The position numbers were made by a program, and so were the translations under genes. A DNA stretch of 64,000 bases from NCBI RefSeq assembly GCF_013410665.1, contig NZ_JACCFM010000001.1, positions 1,984,001-2,048,000 on the forward strand, written 5' to 3'. Below, piece after piece: positions 12,843 to 20,833 of this stretch. This DNA is from Leifsonia psychrotolerans (GTDB lineage Bacteria > Actinomycetota > Actinomycetes > Actinomycetales > Microbacteriaceae). Below the pieces are notes generated by a model. It saw only the letters and a list, made by a program, of their open reading frames with translations, did not search any database and was not told the origin of the DNA. How positions within the stretch are numbered: position 1 is the stretch's first letter; each line of letters begins with the position of its first letter.

Positions 12843-12931
12843 CTGTCCCGCGATTCGGATCCCCGCCAGTTTCCCGGCGTGTCGCGCGCCCCGACGCGGC
12901 GTGTCGCACCGTTTTCCGAATCGCGGGACAG
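12843..12931. repeat. 16-bp perfect inverted repeat with 57-nt loop
   Basis: CTGTCCCGCGATTCGG at 12843-12858 is the exact reverse complement of 12916-12931. It lies between two convergent genes (ends at 12759 and 12959). The arms could form a large stem-loop acting as a terminator, or be the ends of a small insertion. No T tract is present. Confidence 0.75.
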
Positions 12932-12958
12932 AGATCACGGATGGGACAGCGAGCGGGA

Positions 12959-13714
12959 TCAGGAGGACGGGCAGGTTCCCAGCGTCGTGAGTTCGCTCTC
13001 ACGCAGGCGCGTCGTGGTGGACTCCACGGTGATCTGCGCCCGGTCGGGCGTGACGTTCACGTCGGTGAGGTCGAGGCCTACTGGCAGATAGGAGGCGACA
13101 CAGATTGAGAGCGGCTGCTCCCCCAAGATCTTCTGCACCAGGCCGGTGATGTCCAGGTTTCCAGCCGTGCTGGTCACCTCGGCCGAGGTGGGGGTGAGCA
13201 CCAGGTATGCCCCGGCCGCAGTCGGTGTCGCCGTGGCTCGATAACCGACCGACAGGCCGAATACGTCGAGTGAATCGCTGTAACTCACGTCACCGTCACG
13301 CAATTCCACCTCGGCTCCGGGCGTGGCACCGCTGTTTTTCAGCAGGGTGTTCAGCGCCTCCTGCGACAGATCAACGGTTCCCGTGATGTGGCCGACGGTC
13401 TTCTGGGTGTTTGTGGGCACGCCCTGCGCGATGATGTGCACCGATCCGGTGGCACCGTCCACCGAGATTTTCGGCGCATCAAGTGTGACTTCGTCAAACC
13501 GGCCGATGACAAACTGGCCGATCGCCGACAATCCGCCGATCGACACCGACACGTCGCCGGTCACACCGGCAGGAAGGTTCGTCTGGATCTCTTGCGCGAT
13601 GCGGTTCTCGGCGTAGTTGCGAATAACCGTGTCCCCGACCGCATAGAGCACAAGCCCGGCGACCACCACCGAGCCGACGATGATGAAACCCTTGATGCGG
13701 CGGCGAAGAGCCAC
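12959..13714 (-). CDS. LmeA-family phospholipid-binding protein (DUF2993)
   Basis: A 251-residue envelope protein. It begins with a short basic stretch and a transmembrane anchor (GFIIVGSVVVAGLVLYAVGD, about 9-28), then a periplasm-side domain of the DUF2993/LmeA type, recognised by the alternation of GLSAIGQFVIGRFDEVTLDA, a SAEVTSTAGNLDITGLV segment and the late LPVGLDLTDVNVTPDRAQIT. In mycobacteria LmeA binds phosphatidylinositides and helps mannan maturation; the same role here is inference. The GTG at 13714 follows the argS stop by a single base, so it is expressed with argS. Confidence 0.82.
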   Translation of the reverse strand: MALRRRIKGFIIVGSVVVAGLVLYAVGDTVIRNYAENRIAQEIQTNLPAGVTGDVSVSIGGLSAIGQFVIGRFDEVTLDAPKISVDGATGSVHIIAQGVPTNTQKTVGHITGTVDLSQEALNTLLKNSGATPGAEVELRDGDVSYSDSLDVFGLSVGYRATATPTAAGAYLVLTPTSAEVTSTAGNLDITGLVQKILGEQPLSICVASYLPVGLDLTDVNVTPDRAQITVESTTTRLRESELTTLGTCPSS

Positions 13715-13715
13715 G

Positions 13716-15392
13716 TTACATCCGTTCCGGAGCAGAGACGCCGACCATGGTGAGGCCGTTGCGGATAACTTGACCGGTGGCGTCGTTCAGCCACAGGCGG
13801 GTGCGGTGCACATCGGTGACAGGTTCTTCACCGAGCGGGATGACCCGGCAGTTGTCGTACCAACGGTGGTAGTAGCCGGCCACCTCTTCGATGTAGCGAG
13901 CGACGCGATGCGGCTCGCGCAGTTCGGCAGCCTGAGCGACGACACGCGGGAACTCCTGCAGCACGCCGAGCAAAGCCGACTCGCTGTCGTGAGTGAGCAG
14001 TTCGGGCGAGAAGATCGTGCGCTCGACACCAGAAGCGGCCGCGTTGCGGGCCACCGAGCAGGTGCGCGCGTGGGCGTACTGCACGTAAAAAACGGGGTTC
14101 TCGTTGGTGTGCTTGCCCAGCAGGTCGAGGTCGATGTCGAGCTGCGAGTCGCTGGAGGAACGCACAAGTGCGTACCGGCCGGCATCCACACCCACGGCGT
14201 CGACGAGGTCGTCGAGCGTGACGATGGTTCCGGCGCGCTTCGACATGCGCACGGGCTCGCCGCCCTGCAGCAAGTTGACCATCTGGCCGATCAAGATCTG
14301 CAGGTTGACACCGGGGGTGTCACCGAAGGCCGCGACCATCGCCATCATGCGGCCGACATAGCCGTGGTGGTCGGCGCCGAGCATGATCAGGTTCTGGTCA
14401 AAGCCACGCTCACGCTTGTTGAGGTAGTAGCCGATGTCGCCCGAAATGTAGGCGGGCTCACCGTTGGAACGGATGATGACACGGTCGCGGTCATCGCCAA
14501 AGGTCGTAGTGCGCAACCAGATGGCGCCATCTTCTTCGAAGATGTGGCCCTGCTCGCGTAGTCGCTCGATGGCGCGCTCGACCGCACCGGATTCGTGCAG
14601 CGAGTCCTCGTGGAAGAACACGTCGAAGTCGACGCCGAAGCCGTGCAGCTTCTCTTTGATCTCGGTGAACATGAGATCCACGCCGATCGAACGAAAGACT
14701 TCCTGCTGCTCGTCGCGCGGCAGCGACGCGATGTCGCCGTCATACTTTTCGACGACCGTCGCGGCGATGTCGCCGATATACGCTCCGCCATAGCCGTCTT
14801 CGGGGGTGGGCTCACCCAGGTAGGCGGCCAGCACGCTGCGAGCGAAGCGGTCGATCTGCGAGCCGTGGTCATTGAAGTAGTACTCACGCGTGACATCCGC
14901 GCCCTCGGCCTGCAAAACGCGTGCGAGGCTGTCGCCCACGGCCGCCCAGCGCACACCACCCATGTGAATAGGGCCGGTGGGGTTCGCCGAGACGAACTCC
15001 AAGTTGATCTTGATGCCGTCATACATATGCCCGTTGCCGTATACCGCTCCGGCTTCGACGATGGTCTTGGCGAGTGCGCCGGCCGCTGCGGCATCCAGGC
15101 GAATGTTGATGAAGCCGGGGCCAGCAATATCGACGGATGCGACGCCGTTGACCGCTTCGAGGCCAGCGGCAAGTTCGGTGGCGACTTCGCGGGGGTTCGA
15201 GCCGAGCGGCTTGGCGAGCTTCATCGAGATGCTCGAGGCCCAGTCGCCGTGGTCACGGTTGCGCGGGCGCTCCAGCGTGACGTCGTCGAGGGTGAGTCCC
15301 AGCTCTGCAATCTCAGCTCCCGACTGGCGTCGGCGTTCCACCAGTTCGGTCACGAGGTTGAGCAGGGTCTGGGAGAGTTCGGCAGGAGTCAC
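13716..15392 (-). CDS. argS: Arginyl-tRNA synthetase
   Basis: Class I synthetase that charges tRNA-Arg. The 558-residue protein has the HIGH-box equivalent in [19 protein letters not shown] (HMGG form, about residue 128), the KMSKS equivalent MSKRAGT (about residue 386) and a C-terminal DALR anticodon-binding domain ending [12 protein letters not shown]. The GTG at 15392 is the only reasonable start because an in-frame stop lies nine codon positions or fewer upstream; a GGA abuts it. A tRNA-Arg gene lies about 0.9 kb away. It heads the minus-strand core block together with the LmeA-like gene. Confidence 0.96.
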   Translation of the reverse strand: MTPAELSQTLLNLVTELVERRRQSGAEIAELGLTLDDVTLERPRNRDHGDWASSISMKLAKPLGSNPREVATELAAGLEAVNGVASVDIAGPGFINIRLDAAAAGALAKTIVEAGAVYGNGHMYDGIKINLEFVSANPTGPIHMGGVRWAAVGDSLARVLQAEGADVTREYYFNDHGSQIDRFARSVLAAYLGEPTPEDGYGGAYIGDIAATVVEKYDGDIASLPRDEQQEVFRSIGVDLMFTEIKEKLHGFGVDFDVFFHEDSLHESGAVERAIERLREQGHIFEEDGAIWLRTTTFGDDRDRVIIRSNGEPAYISGDIGYYLNKRERGFDQNLIMLGADHHGYVGRMMAMVAAFGDTPGVNLQILIGQMVNLLQGGEPVRMSKRAGTIVTLDDLVDAVGVDAGRYALVRSSSDSQLDIDLDLLGKHTNENPVFYVQYAHARTCSVARNAAASGVERTIFSPELLTHDSESALLGVLQEFPRVVAQAAELREPHRVARYIEEVAGYYHRWYDNCRVIPLGEEPVTDVHRTRLWLNDATGQVIRNGLTMVGVSAPERM

Positions 15393-15534
15393 TCCACAAT
15401 CTTACGGGCGCGCGAGGATGCCCGAAAAGCGTGCTCCTCTGCCGAGCAGTGAATCTGCTGTGCATGCGTCATCGAGAATCGAACGCTCCGAAGAATAACC
15501 GGGCTGGCATACATCGATTGATACAGTCGAACGC

Positions 15535-16176
15535 GTGCCAGTCCTCACGCCCCAGCCCCGTATCCGTCGCTCGAACACCTCTGCCTCGCGTCTGCGCGCT
15601 GCGGCTCCGCTCGCGGCTAGCGCCCTGCTCCTGGTGGCTTTGACAGGCTGTGCTGCCGACGCCGGCACTGACTCGACGGCGAAGCCCACCGCCGGGGCGA
15701 GCGCGCCCGCCACAGCTGTGCCGTCCGCCACCCCCACGGCTACCCCGACCCCGACCGCCACCGGCACTCCCGTGTCACTCGATTGTGCTGAGATCCTCAC
15801 TCCTGACGACGTCTACGCGTTCAACCCGAACTACGGCACAAACCCAGACTTCGCGCCGACCGGTGCCGCCGAGGCTGCGGTGACGTACAGCGGAGTGGCC
15901 TGCGGCTGGCTCAACCAGACCAGTGGCGACACCTTCGAGGTGTCGGTCGCCCAGCCCAACGACGAGCTGAAGACTGTGCTGATCGATCAGGCCCTCTCGG
16001 GCGGCAAGGCCGTGCCCACCTACGGCACCACGCCCATCGAAGGCTTCTTCGCGCCGAGCACCGGCACAGCACAGGTTTTCACGGGAATCTACTGGGTGAC
16101 CGTGAGCTCGGCCGACATGACCGAGCCCGGCGACGCGCAGACGCTCGTTGCCGCCGTTCTGTCGCACCTGGGCTAG
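15535..16176 (+). CDS. Lipoprotein, hypothetical
   Basis: A 213-residue secreted lipoprotein. The GTG start gives an Arg-rich n-region, a hydrophobic stretch (AAPLAASALLLVALTGC) and the lipobox LTGC at about residue 39. A Thr/Pro/Ala-rich linker (TATPTPTATGT) follows, then a globular domain with two Cys (LDCAEIL, GVACGWL) likely to form a disulphide. The domain resembles that of the lipoprotein at 33751, with CGW and CAEIL/CNTLL segments in both. It is transcribed away from argS. The function is not recognised. Confidence 0.78.
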   Translation: MPVLTPQPRIRRSNTSASRLRAAAPLAASALLLVALTGCAADAGTDSTAKPTAGASAPATAVPSATPTATPTPTATGTPVSLDCAEILTPDDVYAFNPNYGTNPDFAPTGAAEAAVTYSGVACGWLNQTSGDTFEVSVAQPNDELKTVLIDQALSGGKAVPTYGTTPIEGFFAPSTGTAQVFTGIYWVTVSSADMTEPGDAQTLVAAVLSHLG

Positions 16177-16254
16177 ACCAGCAAGCTGGGCGCCGGCCCG
16201 GCCTCGGATGCGATTTCTCGCCGCTCAGATACTGGTAACGTAGACACCACCCTG

Positions 16255-16326
16255 GCCCCCATAGCTCAGGGGATAGAGCACTGCCCTCCGGAGGCAGGGG
16301 CCGCAGTTCGAATCTGCGTGGGGGCA
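16255..16326 (+). tRNA. tRNA-Arg (anticodon CCG)
   Basis: The acceptor stem GCCCCCA (16255-16261) pairs with TGGGGGC (16319-16325), discriminator A at 16326. The D arm holds GCTCAGGGGATAGAGC, the anticodon arm is CTGCC-CTCCGGA-GGCAG giving CCG, and the T arm is CGCAG-TTCGAAT-CTGCG. CCA is not encoded. The mobile element begins six bases after its 3' end. Confidence 0.97.
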
Positions 16327-16331
16327 CTTTT
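16327..16331. repeat. Left target-site duplication CTTTT
   Basis: CTTTT directly precedes the left end (TGTCACG) of the 5.8-kb element and is repeated at 22158-22162 directly after its right end. Five-base duplications are usual for Tn7-, Tn402- and Tn552-type transposons. Confidence 0.75.
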
Positions 16332-16405
16332 TGTCACGTGCCACGCTAGATCGGACTTTCGCCACCTAGTTCGGACAAACAGCCACTTTTTAGAGCGAAT
16401 CGGCA
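16332..16405 (+). repeat. Left end of element: terminal repeat and box array
   Basis: After the terminal TGTCACGTGCCA, three boxes follow at about 20-21 nt spacing, each starting GCCAC: at 16341 (GCCACGCTAGATCGGAC), 16361 (GCCACCTAGTTCGGAC) and 16382 (degenerate). Bases 16327-16384 recur with few changes at 22158-22215. Confidence 0.75.
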
Positions 16406-16669
16406 CTGATCAGTCGCGTGTAGCGATTCAAGATCGCCCGGATGCTGGTGTGGCTTCATGATTGCGCCGCAGCTTCCCAAGCTGATGGCGCAGGTTCAAG
16501 CCCCCTTCTCAGCATCTGTCAGTTCCGCCTGAGAAATGTCAGTTCTCACGACAGATGAGATTTTCCCATCCAACATGAGATTCGGTAGCAGCTGTGATTC
16601 GTGACACGGGTCCCGCTAATGAGGATTCGCTCGAAGAAACCTCAGGCTGAGGTACTAATCGCCAGGCTG
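16406..16669. repeat. Non-coding stretch with nested short repeats
   Basis: No gene is seen here. Within it TGTCAGTTC occurs at 16517 and 16537, CATCTGTC (16513-16520) is inverted as GACAGATG (16550-16557), and ATGAGATT recurs near 16555 and 16575. Clusters of such repeats are found at ends of IS21-like elements, so this may be the relic of one; that is inference. Confidence 0.4.
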
Positions 16670-17350
16670 CTAATGATCGACGACTTGGTTGAGCGCTGAG
16701 TCATATGAGACCGCAATTCCGCTTTCAACGTCCGTGATCGTGAGTTTGTAGGCAGCGCCGTCAGATGCCGGAACGTAGCTCAGGTGCATGTCGGACGGCA
16801 ACGACGTATATCTAGCAGTGGCCGATGAAATTGTTCCATCCGCAGCGATCGCGAGACCATTCGGAAGATCTCCGTGATCCCGCGAAAAGTTCAGTCCGAT
16901 GCACAGGGAAAAGATCACGTGCCTCAAATTGGCACGGAGCTGATCAGCCGGCGCGGTCACATCCGCGCCCTCGACGGGAGCCACGACGCGCGCTCCAACC
17001 CCGCTAACATCCGCTACGGTACCGACCGACTTGGGCTCGGCGGCCTGTACCGCACTCGTGAGAGTTGCCATCGTGGGCGCCGCGGGGACGCTACCAGGAG
17101 CGTAGAAGGCGGCGAGGCTCCACACGCAAAGAATGGTGCCGACCACCCCCAGCGTTGCGCCAATAACCGAAAGGAACCGGCTTGCGGACCGAGCCGCGAA
17201 GACAAGGGCCGTGACTCCAGCTTTTGTCACTGCAAATCCGCTGAATCCGCCACCGGCGCTCGGAAGCGAAAGTGGCAACAAGCAGGCGACCAATCCGAGC
17301 AGAACGGAGACGAGCCCGTACAAGTTGGTCTCCTTCTTCAGCGGGCCCAT
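16670..17350 (-). CDS. Membrane protein, hypothetical
   Basis: A 226-residue protein of unknown function. The N-terminal third is hydrophobic, with segments LVSVLLGLVACLLPLSL (about 13-29) and FLSVIGATLGVVGTILCVW (about 59-77), giving two or three membrane passes. The rest is a soluble domain ending with SGIAVSYDSALNQVVDH, possibly outside the membrane. The start is ATG 17350, without a clear ribosome-binding site. It is cargo of the tRNA-linked element and faces its left end. Proteins of this layout (DUF4190-like membrane part plus small C-terminal domain) are common in actinobacteria, but no family is claimed. Confidence 0.6.
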   Translation of the reverse strand: MGPLKKETNLYGLVSVLLGLVACLLPLSLPSAGGGFSGFAVTKAGVTALVFAARSASRFLSVIGATLGVVGTILCVWSLAAFYAPGSVPAAPTMATLTSAVQAAEPKSVGTVADVSGVGARVVAPVEGADVTAPADQLRANLRHVIFSLCIGLNFSRDHGDLPNGLAIAADGTISSATARYTSLPSDMHLSYVPASDGAAYKLTITDVESGIAVSYDSALNQVVDH

Positions 17351-17487
17351 CGGCGCATAACGGTTGCGAGATGAGGGCGGATACCGATTACGAGGACCAA
17401 CGCCCCATACCGCCTTACGCGCCGGCTCCCCACATGTTTACCGAGGGTTTACTCATCTCGGCAATCCCCCGAACGGGCTCGGCAACG

Positions 17488-17511
17488 GGTCTGCTGCACG
17501 GTTAGGTGACA
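17488..17511. repeat. IS3 terminal inverted repeat, OrfB side
   Basis: GGTCTGCTGCACGGTTAGG then TGACA; matches the complement of 18757-18780 with a single mismatch (G for A at 17500). Confidence 0.88.
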
Positions 17512-17519
17512 GTTTGTAG

Positions 17520-18407
17520 TCACGCAGCCAGTGCGGCTGGCGTGTTCATGATCGCCTCGAATTCGACGGGTGTCAAACGACCGAGACGGGCCTGTCGGCG
17601 GCGCCGATGGTAGGTCCGCTCGATCCAGGTCACGATCGCGATTCGTAGTTGCTCGCGGGAGGTCCACGAGCGGCGGTTGAGGACGTTCTTCTGCAGCAGA
17701 CTGAAGAACGATTCCATGGCAGCGTTGTCCCCGCACGAAGCAACCCGGCCCATTGATCCGACCATGCGGTGATGGGCGAGGGCGCGCAGGAACTTCCGGC
17801 TTCGAAATTGCGATCCACGGTCGCTGTGAACCACGCAGCCAGCGACGTCACCACGACGCGCGATGGCGTTCTCCAGGGCGTTGACGGCCAGCTGCGACTT
17901 CATCCTCGAGTCGATCGAGTAGCCGACGATCCGGTTGGAGAACACGTCCTTGATGGCGCAGAGGTAGAGCTTGCCTTCACCGGTTTTGTGCTCCGTGATA
18001 TCCGTTAACCACGACTGGTTTGGCGCGTTGGCGGTGAACTCGTGACGGACGCGACCTTTCTCGTCGGTCACGGTGCAGAGGTCGTCATGGACTGCCGGGC
18101 CGGGCTTCTTGCCGTTCTTTGACCGTTTCTTCCCGAACGCGCTCCACCAGCCGTTGGCCGACGCGATCCGCCACGCGGTCCGGTCCGCCATTGCCTCGCC
18201 GGCACTGCGGGCCTCGTCGGCCAAGAGCCGATGCCCAAACTCCGGGTCGTCCCGGTGCGCGTCGAACAATGCGTTGGCGCGATACGCCCAGGCGATCTCG
18301 CTGGGCGCGATGGGGTCCGCCAGCCACCGGTAGTAAGGCTGGCGAGCAAGCTTAAGAACCCGGCACGTCACCGAGACAGGGATCCTGTCCGCGGCGAGCT
18401 CAGTCAC
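17520..18407 (-). CDS. IS3-family transposase OrfB (rve integrase core)
   Basis: The catalytic half of the transposase (295 residues from its own ATG, overlapping the orfA stop by ATGA). An N-terminal HTH_21-like part (GHRLLADEARSAGEAMADRT) is followed by the DDE core: first Asp in NQSWLTDITEH, second in VVHSDRGSQF, Glu in NAAMESFFSLLQ. All three catalytic residues are present. By analogy with IS3 members the active enzyme is an OrfAB fusion made by -1 frameshifting; the frame of OrfB is open upstream and reads RFYPLVTELAADR into the end of OrfA. Confidence 0.93.
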   Translation of the reverse strand: MTELAADRIPVSVTCRVLKLARQPYYRWLADPIAPSEIAWAYRANALFDAHRDDPEFGHRLLADEARSAGEAMADRTAWRIASANGWWSAFGKKRSKNGKKPGPAVHDDLCTVTDEKGRVRHEFTANAPNQSWLTDITEHKTGEGKLYLCAIKDVFSNRIVGYSIDSRMKSQLAVNALENAIARRGDVAGCVVHSDRGSQFRSRKFLRALAHHRMVGSMGRVASCGDNAAMESFFSLLQKNVLNRRSWTSREQLRIAIVTWIERTYHRRRRQARLGRLTPVEFEAIMNTPAALAA

Positions 18408-18712
18408 GAGCGGGTAGAACCTTTTCCCGGGAGGTTCGCCTGCGACAAATACGCAGCCGCCCGCCGGAGAACCTCGTTCTCCTGCTCGAGCAACCGGATC
18501 CGCTTGCGAGCTTCCCGCAACTCGGCGGCCTCCGTCCTGGTCTGGCCAGGCTTGGCCCCTTCATCGACGGCAGCACGCTGCAACCACTTCTGCATGGTCA
18601 TCGGGTGAACACCGAAGTCCTTCGCGATCTGCTCGATCGTCACTCCAGGTTCGCGGTTCCTCGCGACGCGCACAACGTCGTCACGGAACTCGGTGGGATA
18701 AGGCTTAGGCAC
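18404..18712 (-). CDS. IS3-family transposase OrfA (helix-turn-helix)
   Basis: DNA-binding half of the transposase, about 102 residues. The GTG at 18712 is chosen because AAGGA lies 7 nt upstream and the product begins VPKPYPTEFRDDVVRVARNR, the usual start. The helix-turn-helix is TIEQIAKDFGVHPMTMQKWL, followed by a leucine-zipper-like helix (LREARKRIRLLEQENEVLRR) for dimerisation. It ends LPGKGSTRS and overlaps orfB. Confidence 0.9.
   Translation of the reverse strand: MPKPYPTEFRDDVVRVARNREPGVTIEQIAKDFGVHPMTMQKWLQRAAVDEGAKPGQTRTEAAELREARKRIRLLEQENEVLRRAAAYLSQANLPGKGSTRS
18419..18428 (-). promoter_or_regulatory. Candidate -1 frameshift site for OrfAB
   Basis: On the minus strand the message reads GGGAAAAGGT at the end of orfA. 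A slip back by one base on A-AAA-G changes LPGK-GSTRS to LPGK-RFYPLVTELAAD, joining OrfA to the OrfB domain. The A-AAA-G type heptamer is widely used in the IS3 family. Confidence 0.65.
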
Positions 18713-18756
18713 AACAACATCCTTCCAGACCGCCCTCCCGGGCAAGCCAACTCAGA

Positions 18757-18780
18757 TGTCACCTAACTGTGCAGCAGACC
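18757..18780. repeat. IS3 terminal inverted repeat, OrfA side
   Basis: TGTCACCTAACTGTGCAGCA then GACC, the inverse of 17488-17511 with one mismatch. Confidence 0.88.
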
Positions 18781-19050
18781 CAACTGACCGCGCCAGCCGC
18801 CGCATTCGCAGGGGCACGGAGATCAAAGTTGCTACGGGCGCGGGACCCGGAGTCCAAGGGCGGCGTGGAGCGGATGAACCGGTTTTCCGTCAGGGTTTCC
18901 TGCCGTGCCGTGACTTCGCGTCGCCGCAGGACTTCAACGCGCAGATGGCAGTGTGGCTGTTGAAGGGGAACGGACGTTTGTCGCGGTCGCGCGGCGGCCG
19001 GCGGCCGGCGCTGATCGGGGCAGACCGGGCGAGCATGCGCCAGTTGTCTT
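18781..19050 (+). pseudogene. Remnant of an rve-type transposase (IstA/TniA-like), frameshifted
   Basis: Only the C-terminal end of a transposase remains. One frame reads LLRARDPESKGGVERMNRF and, after a frame change near 18885, the next frame continues FRQGFLPCRDFASPQDFNAQ and on to RPALIGADRASMRQL. This is the pattern of IS21 IstA and related rve transposases, where the catalytic Glu lies in ESKG-VERMNR. The fragment begins directly at the IS3 edge, so the IS3 copy sits at its truncated side. It could be the remnant of the host element's own transposase or of an IS21 copy. Confidence 0.75.
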
Positions 19051-19312
19051 TCGCCCGGTCTGTCATGTCGATCTCTCTCGAGGTTTGCCAGCCAGACGGG
19101 GATACCCAGCGCGTCGCTTCGTCCGGCTCTCGGTCTGAGCCCCAAGCTCTCAGGCGCGTCCCCTCGCTCCTGATCCGCAGGGTGAGCGCACCCGAATCAA
19201 ATGCAGTGGTCAGCTGCGGGAACAGTTGGCTCCGCGATGGCGGTCGCCAGTGGTTCTCATGCGATCGTTTTCGGACCAGCGGCAGGGGCCGCCATGCCTG
19301 TAGATTGCGTAT
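19051..19312. other. Unassigned stretch upstream of the ATPase gene
   Basis: No gene is supported. A TAGATT hexamer at 19301-19306 lies 6 nt before the GTG at 19313 and could be the -10 box of a leaderless message. The minus strand has an open frame but nothing recognisable in it. Confidence 0.4.
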
Positions 19313-20737
19313 GTGGTTCAAACAACAAAAGTGTTCACCCCAACCAAAACCCCCACGCACACCAGCGTGAAGCGCGAGGGGCTTTGGAAGGAGCTTTCGG
19401 AGCTCGCGGAACAGGGTGGTGCATTCATCCCGGTTCTCGGGGTGACCAAGCTCGGAAAGACGACGCTCGTCAAAGGCGTAATGCAGCGTGGTGCTCACGT
19501 CTATGTGCCGGCTCAGGAGTTGACGACTGGCTCCTCCGCCCTCTGGTCGCGCCTCGCAACGGCGCTAGAAATCCCGTCATCCACGACAAAAGGGAAGGTG
19601 GTAGGCGACAAAACCAAGTGGGGATTCTTCGGCAAGTTCGGCGTCACAGTGCCCGGTTTCAACGCTGGCGCGGGCTCAAATGTAGAGGGCGAGCACTCTC
19701 TCGATAAGAGCACCGGCGCTAACTACGAAGTTGAGTTGTCAACTGCTGTAACTGAGGCCATGCGCCTGCTGGCGGTAGCCGCCGAGGCCAAGAGTGATCA
19801 CCCTCCGGTGATCGTTCTCGACGATTTCCACTTCGTGACGGATACTCAAACGCGACGGGAACTTCTGCTGGCGCTGCGTCCCGTCATGGAGAACGACGCA
19901 ACGCTCATCCTTGCCTCCCTCCCTGGCCGCGAGCATGACGAGGCCTATGACGGCACGAATCTGGATGGCCGCCTTACGCCAGTAATGGTTCCTATCTGGG
20001 ATCGGGAAGAGCTACGAGAAATCGCAACTCGTGGTTTTGCCACGTTGAAAGTGACCCCGCAGCCTGGGGTCGTCGACAAGTTGATCGAACAGAGCTACGG
20101 CAGCCCTCAGATCATGCAACAGCTCTGCTTGAACTTGTGCCGTTTAAACAATGTGAACGACGACGAGAGTGGGGTGGGCGTACTTGATTCTCCCGATGAT
20201 TGGCCTAGGTTCTTCCGGCAGATCAAGGACAGCCAGTCGGTCAAATGGCTTGGGCTCCTCGGGCTCGGCCTTACCCAACGCGGCAATCCTCGCAACAGGG
20301 TTGAACTCGACGACGGCCGCTCGTTCGACGGTTACCAACTAATCCTCTGGGCGATCCACGAACTGGGTTCACCGAACAAAGTCGCCTTCACGATCGTCGC
20401 CAACAAGATCGCGGAGCTACTCGGTCGACCAGTTGCGGACCTTGGCGCCTACGCGCTTGAACAGAAGGCCAAGAATATGAACGTCGTTGCTACGCGGGAG
20501 ATGAAAGATGCTCTTGCAAAGCACACCGCGTCGACCGCGGAACCATCCGACGATGAGCTGGATATCGAGCTGACGACTTTCAGCGCGGACGAAATCGAGA
20601 TGGCCGAACTGATTCCTCAGCCGGTGTTCGAGGTATCGGGCGACAAGGCCGCTGACATGACCCTCCGCATCATGAACCCGCTGCTTGCCTACGCCCTGAC
20701 CTGGCACCCGGAGTCGTTCGAGACGCCCAAGAAGTAA
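19313..20737 (+). CDS. P-loop ATPase (AAA/STAND-like), element cargo
   Basis: A 474-residue NTPase of unknown role. Walker A is GVTKLGKTT (about residues 43-51) and Walker B is PPVIVLDDFHFV (about 160-171), with a possible sensor segment ATLILASLPG. A winged-helix or regulatory region probably follows (IATRGFATLKVTPQPGVVDK), then a C-terminal part rich in acidic residues (SDDELDIEL). The GTG at 19313 follows a TAGATT box and may be leaderless. It is less GC-rich than the core genes and is followed 96 nt later by a membrane-anchored protein, suggesting a two-gene module. It might be a defence ATPase, or an ATPase of the TnsC/TniB kind that assists transposition; sequence alone does not decide. 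Confidence 0.72.
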   Translation: MVQTTKVFTPTKTPTHTSVKREGLWKELSELAEQGGAFIPVLGVTKLGKTTLVKGVMQRGAHVYVPAQELTTGSSALWSRLATALEIPSSTTKGKVVGDKTKWGFFGKFGVTVPGFNAGAGSNVEGEHSLDKSTGANYEVELSTAVTEAMRLLAVAAEAKSDHPPVIVLDDFHFVTDTQTRRELLLALRPVMENDATLILASLPGREHDEAYDGTNLDGRLTPVMVPIWDREELREIATRGFATLKVTPQPGVVDKLIEQSYGSPQIMQQLCLNLCRLNNVNDDESGVGVLDSPDDWPRFFRQIKDSQSVKWLGLLGLGLTQRGNPRNRVELDDGRSFDGYQLILWAIHELGSPNKVAFTIVANKIAELLGRPVADLGAYALEQKAKNMNVVATREMKDALAKHTASTAEPSDDELDIELTTFSADEIEMAELIPQPVFEVSGDKAADMTLRIMNPLLAYALTWHPESFETPKK

Positions 20738-20833
20738 ACATGACGCCGTGTTCGATAGGAATCGTCTTTTGACCGCTGACCTGGTGAGCCAGCGCCAACC
20801 GTCCCCTCGATAACATTCAGCATAAACATCAGG

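Larger units (their letters stand above)
17487..18780 (-). mobile_element. IS3-family insertion sequence
   Basis: About 1.29 kb. The ends carry near-identical inverted repeats: GGTCTGCTGCAC at 17488 with GTTAGGTGACA following, against TGTCACCTAACTGTGCAGCAG with ACC at 18757-18780, one mismatch in 24. CAAC occurs just outside both ends (17483-17486 and 18781-18784), a probable 4-bp target duplication. It encodes OrfA and OrfB on the minus strand. The copy looks complete. Confidence 0.88.

Noticed and set aside
18890..19498. A 202-codon minus-strand frame over the transposase remnant and ATPase start
   Set aside because: It crosses the remnant and the ATPase gene antisense, and no part of it is recognisable.
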